The notes under the pieces were generated by a model, which ran no database searches, was not told the DNA's origin, and saw only the letters and a program-made list of their open reading frames with translations. Made by a program: the position numbers and the translations under genes. This document shows, in pieces, positions 48,324-57,614 of a DNA stretch of 64,000 nt (positions within the stretch are counted from its first letter, which is position 1; each line of letters starts with the position of its first letter). The DNA comes from an uncultured Sulfitobacter sp. Lineage in GTDB: Bacteria > Pseudomonadota > Alphaproteobacteria > Rhodobacterales > Rhodobacteraceae. The stretch lies in contig NZ_CANMQS010000004.1 in the NCBI RefSeq assembly GCF_947500075.1, forward strand, positions 248,001-312,000, written 5' to 3'.

Positions 48324-48908
48324 TTAGATCGCAGGCCGGAGTAGAATGTTTCCGCCGCCGCGTCGCACCAATTTAAATTCTTCATCGTCAAGACTTAAAG
48401 TATCAGAATTGTCGGATTTTGCGAGGGCCAGGCGAAGATTGTCGCGGATTGCGTCACTTTCGCCATTATCGAGCGCGAAGGCCTTGCGGAAAATCTGCTC
48501 GGCCTCGACGGTCTTGCCGCGTTCCATGAGCACCACGCCAAGGTTGTTCCATGTCTCGGGCAGGGCTTCGTCCTCGCGCACGGCGCGGCGCAACAGTTCT
48601 TCTGCCTGCCCCAGACGGCCGAGCCCCAGATTGGCAGAGCCCATGCCGGAGAGGATATCCGCATCCAGTCCGCCCTGATCAAGGGCGGCCCGGTTGAAGG
48701 CCCGCAAGGCGAGTTCGAATTGTCCGGCAGCGATCAGGCGGTGGCCGACTTCGACACCGTCTTCGGCGACGGCGCGCTGATCGACGCCGGGGGCAAAGAC
48801 CTGATCGTCAGACGCGGAAAAACCGCCTGCGGTACAGGCGGTCAATCCAAATGCAATGCCACATCCCGCGACCGAGGTCAGGCAACGCCTGAAAAGTGAA
48901 ACCATCAA
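48324..48908 (-). CDS. Second TPR lipoprotein of the Tad locus
   Basis: Protein of 194 residues with a lipobox (GLTACTAGG) and TPR units (HRLIAAGQFELALRAFNRAALDQGG, LGRLGQAEELLRRAV, RGKTVEAEQIFRKAFALD). Its start overlaps the tadC stop by 4 bp, so it is produced with the core inner-membrane genes. Confidence 0.78.
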   Translation of the reverse strand: MMVSLFRRCLTSVAGCGIAFGLTACTAGGFSASDDQVFAPGVDQRAVAEDGVEVGHRLIAAGQFELALRAFNRAALDQGGLDADILSGMGSANLGLGRLGQAEELLRRAVREDEALPETWNNLGVVLMERGKTVEAEQIFRKAFALDNGESDAIRDNLRLALAKSDNSDTLSLDDEEFKLVRRGGGNILLRPAI

Positions 48909-49900
48909 TTCCCGCCTGGGCCGGTCATGCTGCCCAATTCTGTGATGCCGTGGACCGACGGGCCGACCAGAATGATCAGCAGCGGTGGCACGGTCAGCAT
49001 CATAGTGGCAAGGGTCATCTTGGTTGGCAACTTGTTTGCGGCCTCTTCGGCGCGCATCACGCGTTTGTCACGCATTTCCGCCGCATAGACCCGGAGCGCA
49101 TCGGAGATGGATGTACCAAAGGCCGCCGATTGCACCAGCACGGTCACAAAGGAACTCACGTCCTGCACACCGCAGCGTTCGCCCATGTCGTTGAGAACGT
49201 TGATCTTGTCCTTGCCCGCTTTCATCTCATAGGCGACCACTTCGAATTCTTCGGACAACGCACGGTAGGACGCGCGCAGTTCCTTGGCCACACGGACGAT
49301 ACATTGATCAAGCGACTGGCCCGCTTCCACACAAACCAGCATCATATCAAGCGCATCGGGGAAGCCTTGGGTGATCTCTTCCTGCCGTGCGCCAACGCGG
49401 CGGGTGACCCAGTACTTGGGCAGATAGTACCCAATAGCACCCGGACCGATGGTCCACATCATGGTTTTCTGCGTGGTCATGCCTTCGCCGCCCCCCAGAA
49501 AGTTCACGTAGATCACGCCGGCAAGCAGACCCAGGAGCCCAAGTGAGAATTGCGCAAAGTAGAAGATCCGCACCGCATCGCGCGTGGCATAACCCGCCTG
49601 ACGCAATTGGAGTTGTTTCGCGCTGAGTTCATTAACGTCCTCGGGTTCGAGGAACTTGGCGAATTTCTGAAGCTGGGCGTTCTGGCCGGTCTGGCGCAAT
49701 TTCTGCGCCTGCTTTTCGGCCGCCTTGCCGCTCCCTGTTGCATTCCGCTTGAGCTTGTCCAGCGGGTCTTCGGGTTGGCGCAGCATCAGCACAACGGTGA
49801 TTGCCACGAGCATCAACCCGAGCACACCGGCGATGATGATCAACCCCATTGGGCCAAGAACACCATTGATCTGCTCTTCTATCGCAGTGAAGGAATCCAT
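48905..49900 (-). CDS. tadC: Tad pilus inner-membrane protein TadC
   Basis: Protein of 331 residues with a type II secretion F domain (ALDMMLVCVEAGQSLDQCIVRVAKELRASYRALSEEFEVV) and about four transmembrane helices. Forms the inner-membrane platform with TadB above the TadA motor. A charged linker near residues 40-70 separates the first helix from the core. Confidence 0.9.
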   Translation of the reverse strand: MDSFTAIEEQINGVLGPMGLIIIAGVLGLMLVAITVVLMLRQPEDPLDKLKRNATGSGKAAEKQAQKLRQTGQNAQLQKFAKFLEPEDVNELSAKQLQLRQAGYATRDAVRIFYFAQFSLGLLGLLAGVIYVNFLGGGEGMTTQKTMMWTIGPGAIGYYLPKYWVTRRVGARQEEITQGFPDALDMMLVCVEAGQSLDQCIVRVAKELRASYRALSEEFEVVAYEMKAGKDKINVLNDMGERCGVQDVSSFVTVLVQSAAFGTSISDALRVYAAEMRDKRVMRAEEAANKLPTKMTLATMMLTVPPLLIILVGPSVHGITELGSMTGPGGN

Positions 49901-49911
49901 GGTTCTGCTCC

Positions 49912-50874
49912 TTACACTTTGATGTCAGTGAGAATGCGCATCACAAACAGGTTCAGCGCCAGGAAGATGCCCACAAGGAAACAGGCAGGAATGAACATCG
50001 CGTGGTCGCGCACTTCGTCGTAGTAGTGCGGATCGCCGATGTTGATGACGATCAGCGCCATGATGGGGAAGCCGGACAGGAATTTCCCGGACCATTTCGC
50101 CTCCGCCGTGATGGCTTTCACCCGGCGGAACAGGCGGAAACGGGCGCGGATCACCTTGGCCAGACCGGCCAGAATTTCCGCGAGGTTACCACCAGATTGC
50201 TGCTGGATCGTCACGGCCACCGCGAGGAAGCGCAAATCCTGCATGTCCAGACGTTCGGCCATATCCTTGAGCGCTTCGCCCACGTCACGGCCATAGGCGG
50301 ACTCGTCAGCGATGACGCCGAATTCGGACGCCAGCGGGTCCTGAATTTCCTTTGACACGATGGAGATCGCATTGGTGAACGGGTGGCCAACGCGCAGGGA
50401 GCGGACCATCAGTTCCACCGCATCTGGGAGCTGTTCTTCGATCATCCCCATCCGCTTGTTGGCTTTGGAGGAGATCCAGAAATACACCGCACCCACGCCG
50501 ATGCCGACGGACAGCAAGGCGCGCACGGGCGGTTCGGTTTCCGTGCCCACGGTCAGCGCCATGAAGGCGCCCGCGCTGACACCGCCCATGATCATCAGCA
50601 ATTGTTTGGGCGTAAAGGCAATCGCGGCCTTCTGTGCCTTTTCAGACAGCAGGGAGTAGAGCGGAATGGTCTTCGCGCTCATGTGTTGTTCCATCTCCTT
50701 GCGGAGCTTTTCCAACACCTCTTCGCGGCGTGTGCCTTTTTCCAGCATTTCCAGCCGGCGGTTCACGCGGCTGTTGAGGCTGATCGACTTGCCGAAAGCA
50801 ACCAGATAGAGGCCTTCGACCAACACCAGCACGCCGATGAAGATCAGACCATAGATAATGGGTTCTGCGCTCAT
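49912..50874 (-). CDS. tadB: Tad pilus inner-membrane protein TadB
   Basis: Protein of 320 residues with a GspF-type domain: AVELMVRSLRVGHPFTNAISIVSKEIQDPLASEFGVIADESAYGRDVGEALKDMAERL. Transmembrane segments are at the N-terminus, at about 85-125 and at the C-terminus. Platform partner of TadC. Confidence 0.9.
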   Translation of the reverse strand: MSAEPIIYGLIFIGVLVLVEGLYLVAFGKSISLNSRVNRRLEMLEKGTRREEVLEKLRKEMEQHMSAKTIPLYSLLSEKAQKAAIAFTPKQLLMIMGGVSAGAFMALTVGTETEPPVRALLSVGIGVGAVYFWISSKANKRMGMIEEQLPDAVELMVRSLRVGHPFTNAISIVSKEIQDPLASEFGVIADESAYGRDVGEALKDMAERLDMQDLRFLAVAVTIQQQSGGNLAEILAGLAKVIRARFRLFRRVKAITAEAKWSGKFLSGFPIMALIVINIGDPHYYDEVRDHAMFIPACFLVGIFLALNLFVMRILTDIKV

Positions 50875-50886
50875 GTCCCGGTTTCC

Positions 50887-52341
50887 TTACTCGGCTGCTA
50901 CTGGTTCATAGATGGAGGATGGCAGGTCATAGCCCCACATGCGGAAACGCTCCGCGTAGTGGCTGCGCACGCCGGTGGCGGTGAAGTGACCGATGATCTT
51001 GTTGTCGGGTGTCAGGCCAACCCGCTGATACCGAAAGATTTCCTGCATGGAGATCACCTCGCCTTCCATGCCGGTGATCTCGGTGATCGACGTCATGCGG
51101 CGGGAGCCGTCTTGCAGACGGGAGGCCTGCACGATGAGGTTCACAGCGGAGGAGATCTGGGAGCGCACGGCTTTCAGCGGCATTTCAATGCCGGCCATGG
51201 CGATCATGTTTTCCAGACGCGACACGCCATCACGGGCGGAGTTCGCGTGGATCGTGGTCATCGAGCCGTCGTGGCCGGTGTTCATGGCCTGGAGCATGTC
51301 GATAACTTCTTCACCACGGGTTTCCCCCACGATGATCCGGTCTGGACGCATCCGCAGGGCGTTTTTCAGACAGTCGCGGGGGGAAACCTCCCCCTTGCCT
51401 TCGACGTTCGGCGGGCGGCTTTCCATCCGGCCCACGTGGGTCTGTTGCAGCTGGAGTTCCGCGGTATCCTCGATCGTCAGGATGCGTTCGGCGTTGTCGA
51501 TGAAGGATGAGAGCGCGTTGAGCGTTGTCGTTTTACCCGAACCCGTACCACCCGACACGATCACGTTGAGACGTGTGGCAACGGCGGCCTGCAAATAGGC
51601 GGCCATTTCTTCGGTAAAGGCACCAAATTCGACCAGATCGTCGATGCCGAGCTTGTCTTTTTTGAATTTACGAATGGAGACGAGGGAGCCGTCCACGGCC
51701 ACCGGCGGCACCATCGCGTTGAAACGCGAGCCGTCTTTCAGGCGGGCGTCCACGTAAGGGTTGGATTCGTCCACGCGACGTCCCACGGCCGACACGATCT
51801 TGTCGATGATCCGCAGCAGGTGCTTTTCATCCTTGAACGTGACGTCCGTCAATTCCAGCTTACCCGCACGTTCCACAAAGATCTGCTGCGGGCCGTTCAC
51901 GAGAATATCGTTGACGGTTTCGTCCTTGAGCAGTGTTTCCAGCGGACCCAGACCTGTGACCTCGTCAAACAGCTCGGAATTGAGCGTCATGCGGTCTTCG
52001 CGGTTCAGAACGATGGATTTCTCGGACAGGATTTCTGCCGAGATTTCATTGATTTCCTGACGCAGATCCTGTTCCGTCGCATGTTCGAGTGCGGCGAGGT
52101 TCAGGTTGTCCAGCAGGGAGCGGTGAAGTTCGAGTTTGATCTCGCTCATGCGCTTCTTGCGCTTGAGTTCCTTGTCCTCGGTCACGGGGGCGGCGGGTTG
52201 GGCTGCCTTGCGCATGGATGCCTTGGCCGCTTCGGGGGCGGGTGCGGCACTGGAGGTCTTCATTGGTGTAACATTGGACGCATCTGGTGCGTCCAGAACA
52301 ACCTCGGTCGGTTTGCTTGGCTTTTTGTACTTCGAAAACAT
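50887..52341 (-). CDS. tadA: Tad pilus assembly ATPase TadA (CpaF)
   Basis: Secretion ATPase of 484 residues that powers pilin extrusion. A long disordered N-terminus (about 1-60) is followed by an N-domain, then Walker [16 protein letters not shown], Asp box [10 protein letters not shown], Walker B-containing [18 protein letters not shown] and the His box [13 protein letters not shown]. The closest relatives by pattern are CpaF ATPases. Confidence 0.95.
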   Translation of the reverse strand: MFSKYKKPSKPTEVVLDAPDASNVTPMKTSSAAPAPEAAKASMRKAAQPAAPVTEDKELKRKKRMSEIKLELHRSLLDNLNLAALEHATEQDLRQEINEISAEILSEKSIVLNREDRMTLNSELFDEVTGLGPLETLLKDETVNDILVNGPQQIFVERAGKLELTDVTFKDEKHLLRIIDKIVSAVGRRVDESNPYVDARLKDGSRFNAMVPPVAVDGSLVSIRKFKKDKLGIDDLVEFGAFTEEMAAYLQAAVATRLNVIVSGGTGSGKTTTLNALSSFIDNAERILTIEDTAELQLQQTHVGRMESRPPNVEGKGEVSPRDCLKNALRMRPDRIIVGETRGEEVIDMLQAMNTGHDGSMTTIHANSARDGVSRLENMIAMAGIEMPLKAVRSQISSAVNLIVQASRLQDGSRRMTSITEITGMEGEVISMQEIFRYQRVGLTPDNKIIGHFTATGVRSHYAERFRMWGYDLPSSIYEPVAAE

Positions 52342-52369
52342 CTCAGCGCTCTTTCAGGTCACGGCAGGA

Positions 52370-53608
52370 TCAGGCAGCTTCGGCCTGATCCCCCTTGAGG
52401 TCATGGATAGAGGCGGCCAGCTTTGCCAGCTCACGCCGCAGGGGGCTTTTGGGGGCCGAATTGGCCAGAGGCAGACCGTGGTCGTTGGCCTGCGTAATGG
52501 GTTTGCCGCCATCTGGCAGTTGCACGTCGATGGAAATGCTCAGCGATTCCGCCATGCGCTTGACGCGGCCCTTGCCGTTCAGATCAGTGAACTTGGGCGC
52601 GCGGTTCATCACGTAGCGCAGCTTTTCCACGGGCAGTTCTTCGGACTGCAACGCGCGTTTGAAGCGCAGGGCGTTCTGGGCGCAGCGCATGTCGAGCTCA
52701 AGCATGGCAAAGTAGATATGCGCCTTGTTCAGCACGGTTTCAGACCATTGCACCAGCGTGGAGGGCATATCGACCACGACATAGTCGAACTGCGCACACG
52801 CCATGTCGAGCACGCGGTCAATGTCTTCGGATGTGACAATATCCAGCGGCAGCATGTCCGATGGCGCGGTCAGCACGTGCATGCGTTCCTCATAGGTCAG
52901 CAGCGATTGGCCAAAAATCTCTTCGTCCATGTTGTCGGTGTCTGACAGCATCTCATAGACCACCTCACGGCGGGGCAGGTCGAGGAACGTCGCCACAGCG
53001 CCGTATTGCAGATCGAAATCAATCAGGCAGACGGTGGGCGGGGCTTTCTTGTCCACGGTGGCCAGTTCCCACGCGAGGTTCACGGCCGTGGTGGTGGAGC
53101 CGGTGCCCCCTGCAAGGCCCTGGACCACGATAAGGGCGCCATCCTTTTGACGGCCTGCTTTCAACTGCGGGGCGTTCGCCACTTCGGCTTCAACCGGGGC
53201 GTCGGGGGCGCGCACGCGGGCGATGGCCTGCGCCAGTTCACCTTCGGGCAGAGGGTAGGGGACAAATTCATCCGCGCCCTGCCGCAACAGCGAATGCAAT
53301 GCGGCGGGGGTGACGTCCTCTGCGATAAGTATCACTTTGATGTTGCGCGCCTTTGCGCGGGTAATGATCTCGGACATCAGAACGAGGTTGTCCTCGTCCG
53401 TTTCATCAAGCGCCAGTGCGATAAACTCCATCGTGTCGGCTTCGGGTTGACCAAAGAATGCCAAAGCCTCGGCAAAGCCGAGATCGCCCCAGCTTTCGCC
53501 AAGGGTCGCTTCCATATCCTCAATCAGCAAATCGAAATTCTGCACGTCACGGCTGACAGTGCAGGCTACGATGGCCGCCGCTTCGGGTTGTGGCATACTG
53601 CTGCTCAT
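52370..53608 (-). CDS. tadZ: Tad pilus localisation protein TadZ (CpaE)
   Basis: Protein of 412 residues with an N-terminal receiver-like domain (about 20-130) and a ParA/MinD-like ATPase domain. The Walker A position reads GLAGGTGSTTTAVNLAWEL, without the lysines of KGGVGKT. Later MinD-like segments CLIDFDLQYGAVATFLDL and YVVVDMPSTLVQWSE are kept. The start at 53608 is chosen because GAGG sits 9 bp before it; ATG 53617 would be too close to that site. Confidence 0.85.
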   Translation of the reverse strand: MSSSMPQPEAAAIVACTVSRDVQNFDLLIEDMEATLGESWGDLGFAEALAFFGQPEADTMEFIALALDETDEDNLVLMSEIITRAKARNIKVILIAEDVTPAALHSLLRQGADEFVPYPLPEGELAQAIARVRAPDAPVEAEVANAPQLKAGRQKDGALIVVQGLAGGTGSTTTAVNLAWELATVDKKAPPTVCLIDFDLQYGAVATFLDLPRREVVYEMLSDTDNMDEEIFGQSLLTYEERMHVLTAPSDMLPLDIVTSEDIDRVLDMACAQFDYVVVDMPSTLVQWSETVLNKAHIYFAMLELDMRCAQNALRFKRALQSEELPVEKLRYVMNRAPKFTDLNGKGRVKRMAESLSISIDVQLPDGGKPITQANDHGLPLANSAPKSPLRRELAKLAASIHDLKGDQAEAA

Positions 53609-53791
53609 AGCCTTCATCCTCTATTCCAAGGGCGCGGCAGAGCGGTGACCTGCCCGTACAGCAGATCCTTGCCCCAACGTCGCCCATGCCTGGCATTTTG
53701 CACAGACACATTCGTCCATTGGGGAATCTATCGCAGTGAAGTTAGGCGAGATTGGGGCTAAAAAGTTTCTATTGTTGGGTTTGTTGAAACG

Positions 53792-53812
53792 ATCCCGTCA
53801 ATTGCACGGGAT
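53792..53812. promoter_or_regulatory. Inverted repeat upstream of tadZ
   Basis: ATCCCGT and ACGGGAT flank CAATTGC (7-7-7) in the 288-bp region 53609-53896, between the ompA-gene terminator and tadZ. It could mark the promoter of the tadZ-A-B-C unit. The rest of this region shows no other clear signal. Confidence 0.35.
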
Positions 53813-53844
53813 TAGATCGTCCTGCGACAGGGCCCCCAGAACAC

Positions 53845-53875
53845 AAAAAGGCCGCGCCCGGAGCAGGGCGCGGCC
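53845..53875 (-). terminator. Strong terminator after the OmpA-like gene
   Basis: GGCCGCGCCC (53850-53859) and GGGCGCGGCC (53866-53875) form a 10-bp perfect stem. On the minus strand it is followed by TTTTT. It separates cpaC-ompA from tadZ onward. Confidence 0.92.
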
Positions 53876-53896
53876 TTTGATTTCAATGCGTTAGGC

Positions 53897-54571
53897 TTAT
53901 TGTGTCGCCTGACCCAGCTCTGTCTGGGAGAGGGTGGTGCGATAGGTGGCGCTTGCCACATATTCACGGTTCACAATTGCTGCGTATTTGCCGTCAAGCA
54001 CCGTTGGGTTGCGGCCCACGAATCCGCTGACTTCCGTCACGGTACGCCGATTCCGGCGTTCCCGGTTGTCTGTCAGGATCAGCGGCTGGGTCTCTCCGAA
54101 GGAGACGACGGCCTGCAAACGGCTGCGGCTGATGCCCAGCGATGTCAGGTAGGCCACAACTGCAATGGCGCGGCGTTTGCCCAGACGGCGGTTGTAAGCG
54201 GCACTGCCCACCTTGTCGGTGTGGCCGAAGACCTTGAAGCGCACCTCGGGGAATTGACGGATCCAGTCGGCCTGATGGCGCAATGTGGCCTGGGCGTTGG
54301 CATCAAGCTGTGCTGAATTGAACGCAAACGTCACCGTAGAGGGAACTTCGGCTGCAAAACGTCGGGCAAGGTCGATGGTGTAGTCTTTCTCACCCGTCTG
54401 GATCAGCCGATTGTTCAGGGTGGCGTTCCCGAAAGTGCCGGTATCCACGATCGCACCGGATTCCTGATAGAACTGGGTGTAGACGGGATCGGTGGCAGCG
54501 CAGCCCATCAGGGCCACAAGGCCTGCACCAGCGCCAAGGGTTCGCATCTTTTTGGCCATCACGCTTTTCAT
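53897..54571 (-). CDS. OmpA-family lipoprotein of the Tad locus
   Basis: Protein of 224 residues. A lipobox LVALMGC (Cys near residue 24) precedes a 75-residue region and an OmpA-like peptidoglycan-binding domain (STVTFAFNSAQLDANAQATLRHQADWIRQFPEVRFKVFGHTDKVGSAAYNRRLGKRRAIAV). It is placed 4 bp after the secretin gene and may anchor the pilus secretin to the wall. ATG 54571 is used; an ATG 12 bp later is possible. Confidence 0.82.
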   Translation of the reverse strand: MKSVMAKKMRTLGAGAGLVALMGCAATDPVYTQFYQESGAIVDTGTFGNATLNNRLIQTGEKDYTIDLARRFAAEVPSTVTFAFNSAQLDANAQATLRHQADWIRQFPEVRFKVFGHTDKVGSAAYNRRLGKRRAIAVVAYLTSLGISRSRLQAVVSFGETQPLILTDNRERRNRRTVTEVSGFVGRNPTVLDGKYAAIVNREYVASATYRTTLSQTELGQATQ

Positions 54572-54575
54572 CAGC

Positions 54576-56012
54576 TTAGTCCAATACATATCCATAGGAG
54601 CCGCTAAAGTCCTGCTTGGCCACTTCGCCGGCAGCACCCTGTCTGGGGGTATTGCTGCTTTCTGCGGTGCGACCGTAGAGGAACAGATCCTTTTCGGTGG
54701 GAGGTTTGATCCGGTCGGTGGGCAGGGCCAGCGCCTCGCCACGGGTTGGGGTGACCAGATGGGCCGTGACAATGATGACCAGCTCTGTCTGGCTGCGCTG
54801 ATACTCAGCGGAGCGGAACAGCGAGCCGAGGATGGGCACATCGCCGATCCATGGCAACTGGCTGGAGTTGTCGGTGAAGTCATCGGTCAACAGCCCCGCG
54901 ATGGCAAAACTTTCGCCGTCGCGCATTTCCACGGTGGTCTGTGTCTCACGGCGGGTGAAGGCCGCGATTTCCAGACCGTTGCCCAGTGACAGGCTGTTGG
55001 AAGGGTCGATTGCGGAGACAGCGGCGTTCATCTCAAGATTGATGATGTCCTTGTCCACGACCCGTGGGATGAAGTTGAGTTCAACACCGAAGGGTTTGAA
55101 TTCAATGGTAATCCTGTCGTCTGTCTGCGCGATGGGCACAGGGTATTCGCCCCCCGCAAGGAAGGAGGCTTCCTGCCCGGAAAGCGCGACAAGGTTCGGT
55201 TCTGCCAGGAACCGTACAACGCCTTTCTGCTCAAGCGCTTCCAGCAGAAGCCCGACCTGGACAGAGCCTGCGTTGAACCCGAACAGGATCGCGCCTGCGT
55301 TCTGGTTGACGCCCGGAATGTTGCCGCCCAGTGAGCCGGCCACGCCGCCGGATGTGTTGGTTGTCCCGGAACCGGCGTTGATGCCGGTGCTGTCGATCGC
55401 GCCATTGAGGGCGAGGGACGAGCTGAGGGATTTGGACACGTTGCGCTGCATTTCGGCAAAACGCACTTTCATCATCACCTGCTGAATGCCACCGACGCTC
55501 ATCAGGTTGGAGACACGCTCCGGTGCGTAGCGTTCGGCAAGATCAAGCGCGCGTTGCAGCCGCTGCGCGGAAGAGACGACGCCGGATAGGACAATCCCGT
55601 CATTGGCGGTGCGCACTTCGATGCGTTCACCGGGCAGGATCTGGCGCAGGCGCTCTTTGAACTCCGTCACATCCGCAGCGACACGGACATTCACGTTGGT
55701 GATCAGCTGGCCACTTGCATCAAGCAAGGTCAGCGTGGTCAGGCCGGGCGATTTGCCCAACACATAGATGGTCCGGTCCGAGAGCGAGGAGATATCCGCG
55801 ATTCCGGGGTTGGCGATGCTGAGCTCGGCGAAGGGGATTTCGCTTTCCACCACCACGGCCCTGTTCATGGGCACGTTGAGTGCAGCATTGGTTCCTTTTT
55901 TGACCACGCGGAGGGTGTCGGCGTAGGTCATCGTCGGAGCGGTGAGCGCCACTGCGCCAACGCTCATCGTCAGCCCCAGAAGGGCTGCCTTGATCATTCT
56001 GTCAATTTTCAT
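54576..56012 (-). CDS. cpaC: Tad pilus outer-membrane secretin CpaC/RcpA
   Basis: Secretin of 478 residues with a signal peptide (about 1-31). An N-terminal pilus-secretin domain contains ISSLSDRTIYVLGKSPGLTTLTLLD. A BON-like domain follows (VTEFKERLRQILPGERIEVRTANDGIVLSGVV). The secretin domain runs to the C-terminus, including VELNFIPRVVDKDIINLEM and VEMRDGESFAIAGLL. The start at 56012 is set by the signal peptide. Confidence 0.93.
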   Translation of the reverse strand: MKIDRMIKAALLGLTMSVGAVALTAPTMTYADTLRVVKKGTNAALNVPMNRAVVVESEIPFAELSIANPGIADISSLSDRTIYVLGKSPGLTTLTLLDASGQLITNVNVRVAADVTEFKERLRQILPGERIEVRTANDGIVLSGVVSSAQRLQRALDLAERYAPERVSNLMSVGGIQQVMMKVRFAEMQRNVSKSLSSSLALNGAIDSTGINAGSGTTNTSGGVAGSLGGNIPGVNQNAGAILFGFNAGSVQVGLLLEALEQKGVVRFLAEPNLVALSGQEASFLAGGEYPVPIAQTDDRITIEFKPFGVELNFIPRVVDKDIINLEMNAAVSAIDPSNSLSLGNGLEIAAFTRRETQTTVEMRDGESFAIAGLLTDDFTDNSSQLPWIGDVPILGSLFRSAEYQRSQTELVIIVTAHLVTPTRGEALALPTDRIKPPTEKDLFLYGRTAESSNTPRQGAAGEVAKQDFSGSYGYVLD

Positions 56013-56158
56013 GTGACCTGCCTTTTTGATCACGCCTCGGGAAGGGTCTTGTCGCCCGTCGTTTGGATAACTCTGCGTTAGTTTAGTTTTTTTTGCAATA
56101 ATCAATGGTTTCGCAGGCACAGCTTATGTGGACAAATGGCAACATCCCCATAAACGGG

Positions 56159-56184
56159 AAAAGGCGCCGCGGGCAGGCGGCGCC
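56159..56184 (-). terminator. Terminator between cpaB and cpaC
   Basis: GGCGCCGC (56163-56170) and GCGGCGCC (56177-56184) form an 8-bp stem. On the minus strand TTTT follows (AAAA at 56159-56162). An A/T-rich stretch at 56080-56104 beyond it may hold a promoter for cpaC. Confidence 0.82.
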
Positions 56185-56217
56185 GATTCAACCAGTTGGT
56201 TTTGTGATGTTTTCAGA

Positions 56218-57078
56218 TCAGTTCGTGCAGGGAATGGGCAGGTTGACCACTTCGGCGCCACGACGCGTCCGGATGGTACAGACCTTTTCCTTTTCGACTT
56301 CGGCTTTGATTTCCTGCGTCTCAATTCCCAAAAGCGACCGCTGGTCGACCTCAATTGCGCTGGCAACGGTGTCATCCTCTGCGCCGACAAGAGACAGGGA
56401 AAGCTTCCCGGTGGATTGCGCCTGCGCCAGTCCGGCCACTTCCTGCGGGCTGACGGCCACTGTTACGGTGCGGGCGATGGTGGTTTCATTCACGTTGCCA
56501 CCCGCGATCTGGTCAATGGCGATCAGTTGAACGCCTGCCTGGATCAGCTTGGTGACATCCCCGTTGTCTGCACCGCGCCCCGCGAGGTTCACGCGACCAG
56601 TCCAGTAGACATCGACCCGGTCACCGGGGCGCAGGAAACCCGATACACCGCTGGACACGTCAACACGCAGGGTGAAGGCGCGCATGCCACGCTCCAGCCG
56701 TGAGGTCAGGCCGGTGTCTTCACCAGGTTCGGTGACTTTGACGGCCATGATCGCTTCGTCCTTTTCGATGGCGCGCAGCACGACGCGCAATTCATCGGTA
56801 CGCTCAGGGAAAAGCGCTGTCAGCTCGGTGAAGGTGCCTTCGGGGATCGCGTTTTCAGGCCAGAGCACTTCGCGCACATCTTCCTGGGTGAGCTTTTGAC
56901 CGTATTTGAGCGATTTTGTCGCGACATAGACGGGAACGGTCGGCACCACCTGCGCCAGCGCCTGCTGGGCGCGCGCGTTGGCTTGTTGATATTGCGCAAT
57001 CCGATCTTTGGCCAAGTATACAGCCCCACCCGCCAGCGCGATGCCGACCAATAAAACCAATCCGAAAATCATTCGCAT
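56218..57078 (-). CDS. cpaB: Flp pilus assembly protein CpaB/RcpC
   Basis: Protein of 286 residues with an N-terminal membrane anchor (about 5-25) and an SAF domain beginning near residue 48 (VPVYVATKSLKYGQKLTQEDVREVLWPENAIPEGTF). The rest, including GFLRPGDRVDVYWTG and TVAVSPQEVAGLAQAQSTGKLSLSLV, fits the CpaB family. A strong terminator follows. Confidence 0.92.
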   Translation of the reverse strand: MRMIFGLVLLVGIALAGGAVYLAKDRIAQYQQANARAQQALAQVVPTVPVYVATKSLKYGQKLTQEDVREVLWPENAIPEGTFTELTALFPERTDELRVVLRAIEKDEAIMAVKVTEPGEDTGLTSRLERGMRAFTLRVDVSSGVSGFLRPGDRVDVYWTGRVNLAGRGADNGDVTKLIQAGVQLIAIDQIAGGNVNETTIARTVTVAVSPQEVAGLAQAQSTGKLSLSLVGAEDDTVASAIEVDQRSLLGIETQEIKAEVEKEKVCTIRTRRGAEVVNLPIPCTN

Positions 57079-57194
57079 ATCGTGTACCTCGTTCTACTCA
57101 AACTACCGGGTTGGCCCCGGCGCCTTTATTCATGGTCTTTAGATTGCGCGACCATTGTGGCGATTATAAGCCGGGCGCAAGAATTCGGCGTGAC

Positions 57195-57218
57195 GCCCCG
57201 TCGGATTCTCCGCGGGGC
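57195..57218. promoter_or_regulatory. Stable hairpin before cpaB
   Basis: GCCCCG (57195-57200) pairs with CGGGGC (57213-57218), enclosing a second stem CGGA-TTC-TCCG. It is in the 211-bp spacer between the downstream flp gene and cpaB. With no T tract, it is more likely an mRNA stability or processing element than a terminator. Confidence 0.35.
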
Positions 57219-57289
57219 TGATCCCAGACGTGTCTAGGACAAAAAGCTGACTGAAAAATGTATCGGTCAGATCTGATCACTTGGTTTGG

Positions 57290-57472
57290 TTATTCGCCTA
57301 TTTCGCGGGCGGTGAGCCAATTGCCCACATCTGTGCCAACGTTGTCTGTACCGCTGAGGATTGCGACAACTGTCACAACAGCCAGCCCACATACAGCGGC
57401 CGTCAGCACCACCCAGTCAACGGTGACGGCGCCGTCCTCGGCTTTCATGAAGGTCTTAATTGAATTCAGCAT
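57290..57472 (-). CDS. flp: Flp-family pilin, second copy
   Basis: A 60-residue prepilin. The leader is MLNSIKTFMKAEDG, then the hydrophobic helix AVTVDWVVLTAAVCGLAVVTVVAIL and a short tail ending TAREIGE. The cleavage motif is G-AVTV-DW where the classic Flp motif is G-x4-EY. Start codon at 57472. Located between the main flp terminator and cpaB. Confidence 0.88.
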   Translation of the reverse strand: MLNSIKTFMKAEDGAVTVDWVVLTAAVCGLAVVTVVAILSGTDNVGTDVGNWLTAREIGE

Positions 57473-57530
57473 GATAATTCCTGGGATACGGTCTGAGTGC
57501 GGCGCGCTACTGCGCATCATCACTTTATAG

Positions 57531-57566
57531 AAAAGGGGCCGCATTCTGCGGAGAGAACGCGGCCCC
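57531..57566 (-). terminator. Strong terminator after the first Flp pilin gene
   Basis: GGGGCCGCATTC (57535-57546) and GAACGCGGCCCC (57555-57566) pair over 12 positions with one mismatch. TTTT follows on the minus strand. It would allow much higher pilin expression than for genes downstream. Confidence 0.9.
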
Positions 57567-57614
57567 AGAAACCTAGTCAGGCAAATCGAAGCCTTCTCAG
57601 GCCAAAGTGATCAA

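Noticed and set aside
54572-54883. N-terminal extension of the OmpA-like protein into the secretin gene
   Set aside because: The 104 residues are an out-of-frame reading of cpaC; a clear lipoprotein signal starts at 54571.
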